64,000 nucleotides of DNA from Nitrosospira sp. 56-18 (GTDB lineage: Bacteria; Pseudomonadota; Gammaproteobacteria; Burkholderiales; Nitrosomonadaceae): the NCBI GenBank assembly GCA_001899235.1, contig MKVR01000016.1:1-64000 (forward strand), written 5' to 3'. Below the pieces are notes generated by a model. It was not told the DNA's origin. It did not search any database and was given only the letters and a program-made list of their open reading frames with translations. The position numbers were made by a program, and so were the translations under genes. Positions 1 to 9,408 of the stretch are shown in pieces (within the stretch, counting starts at the first letter, position 1; each line of letters starts with the position of its first letter).

Positions 1-365
1 CCCCGGAGCGTCGCCCGAGGGGCCCCGCAGAGCGGGGATCGGGCAGCGGAGGGGATGCTTCGACCGCACCACAGTTTTGTTGGGGCGCAGGCATCCCGCC
101 ACGGGGTCGCATCTTCCTTTCGGAAGACACTGCTCTGCCCTGTGCGGTCGCACCTTTCGCGTCGTCGCCTTTCGCTCATCCCATCCCGCAAAACCACCGC
201 CGCGCCAGTGGAGATTTGTTCAGCGCTTCCTTAAGAGCGCTACCGCACAGATGATTATCTGATTCGCGTCTATCCTACAATCGCGCCCGTCATTCCAGCC
301 AGGTTTTTACAAATTGGATGTTCTGGCGACTATGTTTCCTAAATGAATGAACAGGAGGCCGCAAA
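1..365. other. Left-edge stretch without a confident gene
   Basis: No reading frame here has a credible start site or a recognisable product. The first 60 bases contain a GC-rich hairpin-like segment (CCCCGC, three bases, GCGGGG). Around 212-235 there is a short motif, GATTTGTTCAGCGCTTCC, that recurs with small changes near 27690 just beyond the stop of another gene, so it is probably a dispersed repeat. The end of the stretch carries the AGGAGG ribosome binding site of the next gene (351-356). Confidence 0.4.
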
Positions 366-716
366 ATGGAAAAGAAATCAGTTGTGTCAGCTATTCTGTC
401 CACTGCGATGGTATTCGCAACCTCGGCTTTTGCCGGAGAAATGGAGAGGGTTCGCTGGGCGGATGTACCGCCTGCAGTCCAGAAAACGATAACCGATAAC
501 GCAGGCGGCGGAAAAATCGAGGAAATCGAGAAGGAAACGAGCATACAGAAGGTCCGGGTCCTTCATTTCGACGGCACCAAAACCGTTACCGTTTATGAAG
601 CCGAGGTAGAAAAACCAGACGGCAAAGAGATTGAGATCAAAGTCCGCGATGATGGCAAACTGATCAAGATACAGCATCACTCCGGAATTTCAAATCCCTA
701 TACCGGCGGCGTTTAA
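366..716 (+). CDS. Small exported PepSY-like protein
   Basis: A 116-residue protein of unknown function. Residues 1-24 form a clear Sec signal peptide (lysines, hydrophobic core, cleavage after AFA), so it should be periplasmic. The mature part has alternating charged and hydrophobic residues with an EIEKETSIQKVRVLHFDG run and later EIEIKVRDDGKL, the pattern of PepSY-like periplasmic modules (mixed alpha/beta, often inhibitory or sensing). The start is supported by AGGAGG eight to nine bases upstream. It stands alone: the next gene is 400 bp away. The PepSY assignment is pattern-based and unverified; the signal peptide is certain. Confidence 0.8.
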   Translation: MEKKSVVSAILSTAMVFATSAFAGEMERVRWADVPPAVQKTITDNAGGGKIEEIEKETSIQKVRVLHFDGTKTVTVYEAEVEKPDGKEIEIKVRDDGKLIKIQHHSGISNPYTGGV

Positions 717-1126
717 GCGAAGATGGCAGGCTCATCAGGATAAAAGGCCAGCCGTGTCCGGCAATTCAATCGAGTAGATTCGGTAGCCGGAATCCCCATG
801 CTGGCCTTGGGGATAGATTCCGGGCCAGGCCCGGAATGATGAGATTTTTGGTATTTTCTGGCTGGATCAATAGTTGATCATCGATCCGCAGCTTGATGAC
901 GCTGCGGCAGAATCGGCACGCTGGTTCCTCCGCCTCTTCCTCTTCCGTTGTCCCGGACATTTTGCCCGGCAGGAACGCCATTATTCGGCGCTGGTGCTTC
1001 GGGGCTGCGAATCTTCCATAATAGTTTATTGTTTTAGGATTTCATTCAACCATTTGCCACAACCTGGAACATGAAGATGTGGGCATGATGCGCAACTTTC
1101 ACGGTTGAGGGTACCCGGCGTGATTC
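717..1126. other. Intergenic region with a short dispersed repeat
   Basis: No supported gene. At about 779-840 there is a repeat-like segment built from complementary GGAATCCCC / GGGGATAGATTCC and CGGGCCAGGCCCGG pieces, of the type often found dispersed between bacterial genes. No clear terminator for the upstream gene and no consensus promoter for the ATPase downstream were recognised. Confidence 0.4.
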
Positions 1127-3808
1127 ATGACCCAGGATACAAGCTGCTTATGTTTCCGGGGTTTCCGGGCAGTGGCAGGCATGGTTAATTCCGGAAACGC
1201 TTGCTTGACGGGTCAGAATAATCCGGCAAAAGAAATGCCAATAGATTCGAAGCGCCGGCCCTGGTGGCTGGAACCGCTGCGGGAGGAGGAAGCCGCGCGC
1301 CTCGCCAGATACCCGGGCTTGTCGGATCTCGAAGCGAAAGCCCGGCTTATCCAGTTTGGTCCCAACCTGTTCCGAAAGCGGCGCGAGCGATCGCTGTTGC
1401 TGCTGTATCTCACCCGCTTCAAGAACCCCCTGGTCATTATTCTTCTTGTCGCCAGCGCGATATCCGCATTGAGCGGGGAGGTCATCAACTTCCTGATCAT
1501 CAGCTTGATAGTGTTGCTCAGCGTCACCCTGGATTTTTTGCAGGAATACCGTGCCAACGAGGCGGCAAAGAAATTGCGCCAATCCGTTTCCGTGCGTGCA
1601 CTCGCAATACGTGAGCGCAAACCGTTGGAGGTCCCGGTTACAGAGGTTGTGCCTGGAGATGTGGTGCTGCTTTCGGCCGGCGATCTCATTCCGGCCGATG
1701 GAAGAGTGTATGAATCACGCGATTTCTTCGTCAAGCAGACATTGCTGACTGGCGAATCCTACCCGGTGGAAAAGCGGCCGGGCATGCTGCCGGACACCGC
1801 CACCGAGTTTCAGGAGGCAACCAACGCGGTGTTCATGGGTACATCCGTCATCAGCGGAAGCGCCCGAATCCTGGTGGTCAAGACGGGCGCAGATACGGCT
1901 ATCGGAGAAATTGCCGATAGCCTTTCCCGGCCACCGGAACCCACTTCGTTCAATCTCGGCACCCGCCGCTTTGGCATACTGATCATGCGGCTGACCATCC
2001 TCATGGTGCTGTTCGTTCTACTGGTGAATGCTTATTTTCACAAGCCCTGGCTGGACTCCTTCCTGTTTGCGGTGGCTCTCGCCGTCGGGCTGACACCAGA
2101 ACTGCTGCCCATGGTGATATCGGTCACGCTGTCGCGAGGCGCCCTGCGCATGGCCAGTATGCAAATGATCGTCAAGCGGCTGTCCAGCATTCAGGATCTC
2201 GGGTCCATGGATGTCCTCTGTACCGACAAGACCGGTACCCTCACCGAGGCAAAAATCCGACTGGAAAGACATGTGGATGTGGCGGGCCGGCCCAGTGAGC
2301 GGGTGCTCGAACTGGCCTATTTCAACAGTTTCTTCGAGACGGGCCTGAAAAGTCCCCTCGACGAAGCCATTCTTTGCCACCAGCACATCGAGATCAGGGC
2401 GTGGCAAAAGATCGACGAGGTTCCCTTCGATTTTGAGCGCCGCCGCGTCTCCGTATTGATTGATAACGGCGAGACACGCTGGCTGGTGGTAAAAGGCGCC
2501 CCGGATGAAATCGTCGGGCTGTGCACGCACTACGAAGCGGAAGGGATTGAACTGCAGCGCTCCATGGATGAAACGGCGCTGGCAGCGATTCGCAGCCGGC
2601 ACCACGCGCTCGAGGAAGACGGCTTCCGGGTGCTGGGCATCGCCTGGCGGCAGGTGCCCATGGACCATCCTCATGCCGTGGTGAGTGACGAAACAGAACT
2701 TGTGCTTGCCGGTTTTGCAGCCTTCCTCGACCCGCCCAAGGCAAGCGCCGCCCCTGCATTGGCGGCCCTGGGCGGGTTGGGTGTTGCCATCAAGATCGTG
2801 ACTGGCGACAGCGATCTGGTTACGCGACATGTTTGCACCGAGTTGAAAATACCCGTGGCCGGACTGCTGACGGGGAAAGAGATTTCGCAGATGGACGATT
2901 ACGCTCTGCAAGCCCGGGTCGAAACGGCGAACTTGTTCTGCCGGGTTAATCCCGCGCAGAAAGAACGCGTGATCCGGGCGCTCAAGGCTCGCGGCCATGT
3001 GGTCGGCTATCTGGGCGACGGCATCAACGACGCGCCATCATTACAGACGGCGGACGTCGGCCTGTCAGTTGATTCGGCGGTGGATGTCGCCAAAGAAGCG
3101 GCCGACATCATTTTCCTGAAACAGGACCTGCATGTTTTGCACAAGGGCGTTCTGGAAGGCAGACGCACCTTTGGCAACATCATGAAGTACATCATGATGG
3201 GTACCAGTTCCAATTTCGGTAACATGTTCAGTATGGCTGGCGCCGCGTTATTTCTGCCTTTCCTGCCGATGTTGCCAACCCAGATTCTGCTCAACAACAT
3301 TCTTTACGATATCTCGGAAATTCCGATCCCGCTGGACAAGGTGGATGCCGGCGACCTTCGCAGCCCGCGTGTACTCGACATGAATTTTGTTCGTAATTTC
3401 ATGCTTGTGATCGGTCCAATCAGCTCCCTGTTCGATTTCCTGACCTTCTATGTCCTGCTGGTCGTTCTGCAGGCCGGCGAGAAGCTGTTCCAGACTGGCT
3501 GGTTCGTTGAATCGTTATGTACTCAGGTGCTGGTGATCTTTATTATCCGTACCCGTGGAAACCCGCTGAAAAGCCGTGCCCACCCACTGCTGACAGTAAC
3601 CTCGCTGGTCGTCGTCGCCAGCGCGATACTGTTACCGTTAACACCTATCGGAACGTATTTCGGCTTTGTGCCGCCCCCTCCCCAGTTCTATTTCCTCCTC
3701 GGGGGCATGACGCTCGCCTATCTTTTCGTTGTTGAACTAACCAAGCAGGGTTTCTACCGGTGGGCAGCGGTGGGAAGGCAGTCGTACAGATCCGGGATAA
3801 GAACTTAA
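1127..3808 (+). CDS. mgtA: Magnesium-translocating P-type ATPase (MgtA/MgtB family)
   Basis: An inner-membrane P-type ATPase (type IIIB) that imports Mg2+ at the expense of ATP. Visible hallmarks: actuator-domain TGES near residue 208, the phosphorylation motif DKTGTLT at about residue 367, the hinge motif GDGINDAP near residue 631, the GLTPELLPMVIS membrane motif typical of MgtA, and six C-terminal membrane segments after the hinge. Length (893 residues) matches the family. The first 36 residues look unlike the family; the ATG at 1235 (MPIDSKRRPWW) is a more natural start, giving about 857 residues, but neither start has a strong ribosome binding site. No MgtL-like leader or Mg2+ riboswitch was recognised upstream. 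Confidence 0.93.
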   Translation: MTQDTSCLCFRGFRAVAGMVNSGNACLTGQNNPAKEMPIDSKRRPWWLEPLREEEAARLARYPGLSDLEAKARLIQFGPNLFRKRRERSLLLLYLTRFKNPLVIILLVASAISALSGEVINFLIISLIVLLSVTLDFLQEYRANEAAKKLRQSVSVRALAIRERKPLEVPVTEVVPGDVVLLSAGDLIPADGRVYESRDFFVKQTLLTGESYPVEKRPGMLPDTATEFQEATNAVFMGTSVISGSARILVVKTGADTAIGEIADSLSRPPEPTSFNLGTRRFGILIMRLTILMVLFVLLVNAYFHKPWLDSFLFAVALAVGLTPELLPMVISVTLSRGALRMASMQMIVKRLSSIQDLGSMDVLCTDKTGTLTEAKIRLERHVDVAGRPSERVLELAYFNSFFETGLKSPLDEAILCHQHIEIRAWQKIDEVPFDFERRRVSVLIDNGETRWLVVKGAPDEIVGLCTHYEAEGIELQRSMDETALAAIRSRHHALEEDGFRVLGIAWRQVPMDHPHAVVSDETELVLAGFAAFLDPPKASAAPALAALGGLGVAIKIVTGDSDLVTRHVCTELKIPVAGLLTGKEISQMDDYALQARVETANLFCRVNPAQKERVIRALKARGHVVGYLGDGINDAPSLQTADVGLSVDSAVDVAKEAADIIFLKQDLHVLHKGVLEGRRTFGNIMKYIMMGTSSNFGNMFSMAGAALFLPFLPMLPTQILLNNILYDISEIPIPLDKVDAGDLRSPRVLDMNFVRNFMLVIGPISSLFDFLTFYVLLVVLQAGEKLFQTGWFVESLCTQVLVIFIIRTRGNPLKSRAHPLLTVTSLVVVASAILLPLTPIGTYFGFVPPPPQFYFLLGGMTLAYLFVVELTKQGFYRWAAVGRQSYRSGIRT

Positions 3809-4125
3809 TGCGGCAGGCTTCTATTCCATAGTTTGCGTCAGAGGCGAGTAGCAGCTTCGTTGAGCTAAGTTACCGCGTCGCCTTCTCCCGACATACTATC
3901 CAAATCAATGGTAAGTATATTTTTAATCAATGATTTGTGGAAATATCCTCATGTTGTTTCTACCTTGTATGACGTCAGTGGCTTTCTATCTCCAGGTTAA
4001 AACTACCAATTTTAGCCGATCAGCTTTAGTTGGGGTAGGATGGGTGGAGTGAAACGCAACCCATCATTTTCCTGGTGCTGGTTTTTTGATGGGTTGCGTT
4101 TCACTCCACCCATCCTACCGTCCAA
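3809..4125. other. Convergent intergenic region
   Basis: Lies between the 3' ends of mgtA (+) and the MalQ-TreY gene (-). Apart from the long palindromic repeat at 4034-4119 nothing recognisable is present; the left half is AT-rich with no frame of interest. Confidence 0.5.
4034..4119. repeat. Long palindromic repeat, perfect 33-bp arms
   Basis: The arms 4034-4066 and 4087-4119 are exact reverse complements (left arm begins GGTAGGATGGGTGGAGTGAA and ends CCCATCA) around a 20-base loop. The same element recurs imperfectly at 34377-34466, 43333-43420 and, as a right-arm fragment, at 29351-29390. In this position it could act as a bidirectional terminator for two convergent genes, but its dispersal suggests a palindromic repeat family. 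Confidence 0.9.
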
Positions 4126-7100
4126 CTACAGTCGATCCCGCCCATGCGTTTCGAGCAACGCATAGGGAAACAGGCTGAACAATCGGGCCAGCGCCAATCC
4201 GCTCGTTCCATCCCGTGCGTCCGCGCGCAGGGTCCCGGCGGTAAAAGCATCGATCCATTCTTCCTGCAGGAATTCCGCCGGCAATTCGAGCCAGGTATCG
4301 CCCCAGGCCGTTGCACCCACGGGCAACTGCCGTCCATCCTCGCCCAGGAGTCCGCGCAGCAGCCGGGGCACGGCGACAATGACGATCTCGTTCCCCTGGC
4401 GCCGGGCAAAGGCGCACACCTGCTCGGCGTGCTCGCCATGCGCTTTAAGCGGCAGATAATCGCCTTCCCGGAAAAGGGATTCGCGCTCGTGCCGCAGGGC
4501 CAGGGTCTTCCAGGTCAGATAAAGCTTGATCCTGCCGTCCGGCAGGGCGCCAAGCAGCCGCTGGGCGCATGCTGCCGGGCCCTCTCCGGCATGGATGGCC
4601 TTGATCTCTTGCAGGGCCGCCTGCCGTGCGGCGTAATCCACCGGCCGCCGGTTATCCGGGTCCACCAGGCTGAAGTCCCACAGTTCGTTGCCCTGGTATA
4701 TATCCGGCACGCCTGGCGAGGTGAGCTTGAGCACCAGTTGCGACAGGCTGCTGAACGCCCCTGCTCGCGCAATCCGTCGCTGGAAAGCCGTGAAATCAGG
4801 CAGGAACCGGTTCGCAAAATCGCGTGTAAGCAAGGCCTGGATAAAATCTGCCGTTGCTTCCTCATAGCCGGCCTCCGGGTTGATCCATGAGCTGTGGATT
4901 TTCGCTTCGCGTGCAGCCTTGATCATATAAGCCGTGGTCCGTTCGCAAAGGCGGGCCAGTTCATCCGCATCCGGGATATCTCCCCCAGGCGCATTTTCGT
5001 GCGGGTTTTCCGCATCCGGGGGCGCCTGTGGCTGGTCCTGAGTCTTCCCCGGATCTCCAAAGGGCCATATGCCGAGCAATGTCTGGTACAGCAGGTATTC
5101 GTCGTTGCGGCTGGGCGACAGTTCCCGACCGGGCTCTTCGTGTTCGCCACCGTCGTTTGTTTCATTGCGCTTGCCGCGGTTGAGGCTGTTCCAGCGCGAA
5201 AGCGCGCCGCGCCACTCTTCCGGCACTTCGGAGAGCACGCTGATACGCGCTCTTGCATCCTCGGAACGCTTGTTGTCGTGAGTCGAGGTAGCCAGCATGG
5301 CGCGCGGCCAGCGGCGCGCGCGTTCCTGGTTCTGGCGGTGAAATGCCGCAAGCGATGCACCGAAGCGGGCAGGGTCTCCCCCGACTTCATTGAGGCTTGC
5401 CAGCCGGTTGTATTGGTAGAAAGTCGTATCCTCCACCGCCTTGGCCATGACCGGCGCCGTATATTGCTGGAATTTCATGGCAAAGGCGCAAACGGCTTCC
5501 TGCAGTGCTTCACTCTTGCCCCTGGCATAGCGCGCCAGAAGCACCCCGTGGATGAAGTCGTAGATGCTCGCGTCGGCCGCCGGGCTGTATTTCTTCGCCC
5601 GCCCCACGGCCCAGCTGACATAGCGGGCGTCTTCTTCCGAGCTGTCCTCGCCCGATACATAGGTGCGATAGACTGGAAAATTGGCCACGACGCCGATCAG
5701 CGCCCGGCGCAGGCTGTTGAAGGTGAAATCCGACGTCTGGCGGTCGCCTTTTGCAATGCGCGTCAACTGGATCGCCAATACCTGGAGTTCGCTTGCAAGC
5801 GAGGTTTCCATGATGAGCCGCTTGTTGGCGCGGCTCGCCGCTTCGAGGTCCATGGATTCGCCGATGAAGCCTTCGTAGATATGGGTAAAGGCGTCAGCGG
5901 CGCGGCTGTCGACGAACAACTGGGAGCATGCCGCCAAAAAATCGTAGCCCGTCGTTCCGTGGATGGGCCATGACTCCGGGAGGCGCTCATGATGAGCAAG
6001 AATTTTCTCCACCACGACGTACATCGGTGCGCGCTTTTTTTCCTCTTTTTCCGGTTCCGGCAAAAGCGCCGCCGCTATGTTTTGCAGCCGTTCAAGATAT
6101 TCTTCCGGGTCGTACAGGCCGTCCGGGTGATCGATGCGCAATCCGTTCACGTCGCCCCGGGCCAGCAGTTCGCGCAACAGGCGGTGGGTGAGTTCGAATA
6201 CCTCCGGATTGTCCATCCGAAGCGCGGCCAGATGATTGACATCGAAGAAACGGCGATAGTTGATTTCATCCGCAGCCCGCCAGAATGCCAGGCGATAAGC
6301 CTGTGCCTGCAGCAATTCGTGCAGGGCATCGAAGCTTGCCGCCTCGGCGGGCTTGCCATTGAACGTCGCCACGTTTTCCTCGATGAATTGCGCGACGTCG
6401 GCGCTCGTGGCGGATAGCGCGGCGAGGTGATGCTTGTACACTTCCTTGTCGCGCGCGCGCTCCGCCACGGCTTCGGCGGATGCGGGATCGCGCGCCGGAA
6501 GATGGCCGAATGCCGTTATCAGGGATTGGAGTTCCAGGAACTCCGGATGAGCGTTCCCCAGGCGGGTGGCGAGGCGGGCTATGCCATGGCCCAGGATGGC
6601 CGGGTATTCCCTCGGGTCCACCGGGAAGCGATGCTCATGGTAGAGGATGCTGAAAGATCCTTCTTCCTGGTCGAAACGGAGCTTGAGCTCGCCATTTTCC
6701 AGGATGATGCCGTAATGGTCGCCCAGAATAGGCAGCAGCACTCTGCCGGGCAGGTCTCCGGAAAGGGCGTACCAGTCGATGTCGAAGTAGCTGGCAAACC
6801 GGGAGGCTGGCCCATTCTCCAGCACATCCAGCCACCATTCGTTGTCCGTTCCCATGACGGCCATGTGGTTGGGCACGATATCCATGATCAGGCCCATGCC
6901 ATGCCGTTTCAATGCCGCCACGAACAGATCGAAATCCCCGTCGCCCGCAATTTCGGGATTGAGGGTGCTGTGGTCCGTGATGTCGTAGCCATGGGCGCTG
7001 CCGGGCCGGGCTTTGAGCAGGGGAGAGAGATAGCAGTGGCTTATTCCCAATTCGTGCAGGTAGGGGATCAGTTTTTTTGCCTGTTCCAGATTGAACTCGC

Positions 7101-9408
7101 GATTGAGCTGCAGCCGGTAGGTTGCGCGAGGCCATGGCGATAACGCCGGCTGTGGCAGCATGCCTCCTTCAAGCGGGCGGGAAGGGTGCCGCAGTGGGCG
7201 TTCCCGGCGCAATGCGGCCACGATCCCCTGCAGGTGCGCGTTGCCCTGCCATTCCTCCAGGTTGAGCGCCATCTTCAGCCGCCAGTTCGGGTAGGCCGAT
7301 CCGGAGGTGCCCGGCAGATTGGGTTGTCCGGTAAGCCCGAAACCATCTTCCATCTGTACCAGCAGCAGCTTGCAGGGGGAGCGCGCGAGATAGGTATAGA
7401 CTGCTGCCGCAAGTTCCGCCGTCATCTCGGGAAAGCCGACCTGATGCAGCGCGCCGCCAGCCGGAAGCACTTCCTCGTTTTTCAGCGCCACCAGCAGTTG
7501 CGCGCGATCAGCGGCGCGCTCGACGACCTGGCGGTTGCGTATCCCGTCGTCGGGAAACAGGTGCCGTTCCTGGCGCAAGTCGATATCCAGCCCCTGCCAG
7601 AACCCCGCCAGGGTCGGCAGATCGTGGGTGGTGACGGCGGCGACGGCATTGGCCGGATATTCGCGCGGCGGCTTCAGGCGGCCATCCTGATATCGCTCGA
7701 AATACAGCAGGCGGGTGGACAGGACGTTCATGGGCTGCAAGGCATGGCGCACTTCATCGGGCACGGTGCCCAGGTCTTCGCCGATGATCAGGCAGCGGTT
7801 GCGCTGGCTTTCGAGCGCCAGGATTCCGAGCAGGTCTTCGAACGGATAAAGCACATAGGCGCCCTCCGTGGCGGGAAGGCCGCGCATTACCCAGAACAGC
7901 CGCCGCAACCCCATGACGTGGTCCATGCGCAAGGCGCCGCAATCCCGCATGGTGGCCCGCAGCGTTTCGATGAAAGGCGCGTATGCGGCGGCGGCCAGCT
8001 TATGGGGAATCCAGGGCGGCAGCCCCCAATCCTGGCCGCCGTGGTTGAATTCGTCCGGCGGCGCGCCCGCGCTTGCCTGCATGGCATACAGTTCCGGCCG
8101 CATCCACGTGGCGGCGCCACCCTCCGCCACGCCTATGGCCAGATCGAACATCATTCCGATCCCGAGCCCCAGCTCCGCGGAACGCGTACCGGCTGCATCC
8201 AGTTGCCGTGCAGCCTCCCACTGGAGATACTCGAAGTACTCGACTTGCGCCAGGTGGGCTTGCTCGAATGCTGTCACTTCCGGGCTGCGATGGTCGCGGC
8301 AGGGTTCCGGCCAGACGGGCCAGCCCCATATCGCCTTATCCTGCGCGCTGAAATGCGCCTGCATCGCATCGAATAGCGCCTGCTTGCGCAGGGTTTCCCC
8401 CCGTTCGGCCTGGAAGGCGCGAAAGACCGAAGCCCGGCTGGTACTGGATGCCAGGTGATGGTCGCGAAAATGCTGGTAGAGCACGCCGAAGACTTTCCAT
8501 TTCATTTCGGCGACGCCGCCATAATCCACGTGGTCCGTGGCGCGCAATGCGCGAAGCTGCGCCTGGAATTCGGGCGTGCCTGCCATGGTGCGCGCCTGCT
8601 CGCATTCGAGGAAATCGGGAATCGATTCCACATCCAGGTAAAGCACGTTGAAATAGGCGCGATTGGAGGGGCTGTAAGGGCTTGCATGTTCTGGCGCATC
8701 GGGAAAATTGGCGTGCAGCGGATTGAGCAACAGCGCGCTTGCGCCGGCTTCGGCGCAGAATTCGAGCAGATGGCGCAGGTCCCTGAAATCTCCCATGCCA
8801 TAGTTGCGTTCGGAGCGGATGCCATAAAGCTGCGCCGCGAATCCCCACGCGCGCCCATCCTCTCCTTCCACGCGCAGTACGGGAGGCATGTAACAGGCGA
8901 CGGGGGCGACGATGAAAACCATTTCGCCGGAAGAGCCGGCTAAACCCGGCCTGTCCGCGCGCTCGAGCAAGAAATGGTGGTAGCCGGGCTCGACGGCCAG
9001 ATCCAGCATCAGGACCCGCCGCACGAACTCCCGCCCACCCAGAAGGCAGCGCTCAGCCTCTTCCAGCGTGGCGGGGATGAATTCCGCCTGATCCGTGGCG
9101 CCGCATTCCCTATGCAGGCGCCAGCAATACCGTTCCCCATCCTCGCTTGCCGGCAAGGCAAAGGCAACGCGGTATGGGCGTGCGGGTTGGCGCACCACCT
9201 GCACCGGCGGCAATGGCCGCTCCCACTGGCGCCGGGTCCAGGCATCCAGGGAGGCGGCCGCCTGGTCTTCATTATCCGCTGGCACGCCCATTGCCCCGAG
9301 CAGGCGGCGCCTGGCATGTTCCGGAACGGTATAGGTGTTTCCCCAGATATCGTGGTACCAGGGGAGCACGCCATGAAGATCGCACAGCCGATCAAGCAGG
9401 TTGCTCAT
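4126..9408 (-). CDS. Fused 4-alpha-glucanotransferase / maltooligosyl trehalose synthase
   Basis: A 1760-residue fusion of two cytosolic glycoside hydrolase enzymes. Residues about 1-740 are MalQ (GH77, amylomaltase): YGIRSERNYGMGDF near 195, nucleophile Asp496 in RMDHVMG, acid/base Glu544 in IIGEDLGT, and THD at 594-596. Residues about 755-1760 are TreY (GH13), which isomerises the reducing-end glucose of maltodextrins to a trehalosyl unit: TYRLQLNREF at 763, YDITDHS, nucleophile in GLRIDHPDGLYDP near 1090 and VVEKIL near 1130. MalQ would rearrange maltodextrins to suit TreY. The ATG overlaps the treZ stop by four bases (ATGA), implying translational coupling. Fusion of these two steps into one chain is unusual; both halves look full length. 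Confidence 0.93.
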   Translation of the reverse strand: MSNLLDRLCDLHGVLPWYHDIWGNTYTVPEHARRRLLGAMGVPADNEDQAAASLDAWTRRQWERPLPPVQVVRQPARPYRVAFALPASEDGERYCWRLHRECGATDQAEFIPATLEEAERCLLGGREFVRRVLMLDLAVEPGYHHFLLERADRPGLAGSSGEMVFIVAPVACYMPPVLRVEGEDGRAWGFAAQLYGIRSERNYGMGDFRDLRHLLEFCAEAGASALLLNPLHANFPDAPEHASPYSPSNRAYFNVLYLDVESIPDFLECEQARTMAGTPEFQAQLRALRATDHVDYGGVAEMKWKVFGVLYQHFRDHHLASSTSRASVFRAFQAERGETLRKQALFDAMQAHFSAQDKAIWGWPVWPEPCRDHRSPEVTAFEQAHLAQVEYFEYLQWEAARQLDAAGTRSAELGLGIGMMFDLAIGVAEGGAATWMRPELYAMQASAGAPPDEFNHGGQDWGLPPWIPHKLAAAAYAPFIETLRATMRDCGALRMDHVMGLRRLFWVMRGLPATEGAYVLYPFEDLLGILALESQRNRCLIIGEDLGTVPDEVRHALQPMNVLSTRLLYFERYQDGRLKPPREYPANAVAAVTTHDLPTLAGFWQGLDIDLRQERHLFPDDGIRNRQVVERAADRAQLLVALKNEEVLPAGGALHQVGFPEMTAELAAAVYTYLARSPCKLLLVQMEDGFGLTGQPNLPGTSGSAYPNWRLKMALNLEEWQGNAHLQGIVAALRRERPLRHPSRPLEGGMLPQPALSPWPRATYRLQLNREFNLEQAKKLIPYLHELGISHCYLSPLLKARPGSAHGYDITDHSTLNPEIAGDGDFDLFVAALKRHGMGLIMDIVPNHMAVMGTDNEWWLDVLENGPASRFASYFDIDWYALSGDLPGRVLLPILGDHYGIILENGELKLRFDQEEGSFSILYHEHRFPVDPREYPAILGHGIARLATRLGNAHPEFLELQSLITAFGHLPARDPASAEAVAERARDKEVYKHHLAALSATSADVAQFIEENVATFNGKPAEAASFDALHELLQAQAYRLAFWRAADEINYRRFFDVNHLAALRMDNPEVFELTHRLLRELLARGDVNGLRIDHPDGLYDPEEYLERLQNIAAALLPEPEKEEKKRAPMYVVVEKILAHHERLPESWPIHGTTGYDFLAACSQLFVDSRAADAFTHIYEGFIGESMDLEAASRANKRLIMETSLASELQVLAIQLTRIAKGDRQTSDFTFNSLRRALIGVVANFPVYRTYVSGEDSSEEDARYVSWAVGRAKKYSPAADASIYDFIHGVLLARYARGKSEALQEAVCAFAMKFQQYTAPVMAKAVEDTTFYQYNRLASLNEVGGDPARFGASLAAFHRQNQERARRWPRAMLATSTHDNKRSEDARARISVLSEVPEEWRGALSRWNSLNRGKRNETNDGGEHEEPGRELSPSRNDEYLLYQTLLGIWPFGDPGKTQDQPQAPPDAENPHENAPGGDIPDADELARLCERTTAYMIKAAREAKIHSSWINPEAGYEEATADFIQALLTRDFANRFLPDFTAFQRRIARAGAFSSLSQLVLKLTSPGVPDIYQGNELWDFSLVDPDNRRPVDYAARQAALQEIKAIHAGEGPAACAQRLLGALPDGRIKLYLTWKTLALRHERESLFREGDYLPLKAHGEHAEQVCAFARRQGNEIVIVAVPRLLRGLLGEDGRQLPVGATAWGDTWLELPAEFLQEEWIDAFTAGTLRADARDGTSGLALARLFSLFPYALLETHGRDRL

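Noticed and set aside
4894-5973. Long plus-strand frames opposite the trehalose operon (for example 4894-5973, 7186-8376, 9699-11654)
   Set aside because: They are shadows of high-GC coding sequence; the minus-strand products are complete, recognisable enzymes.
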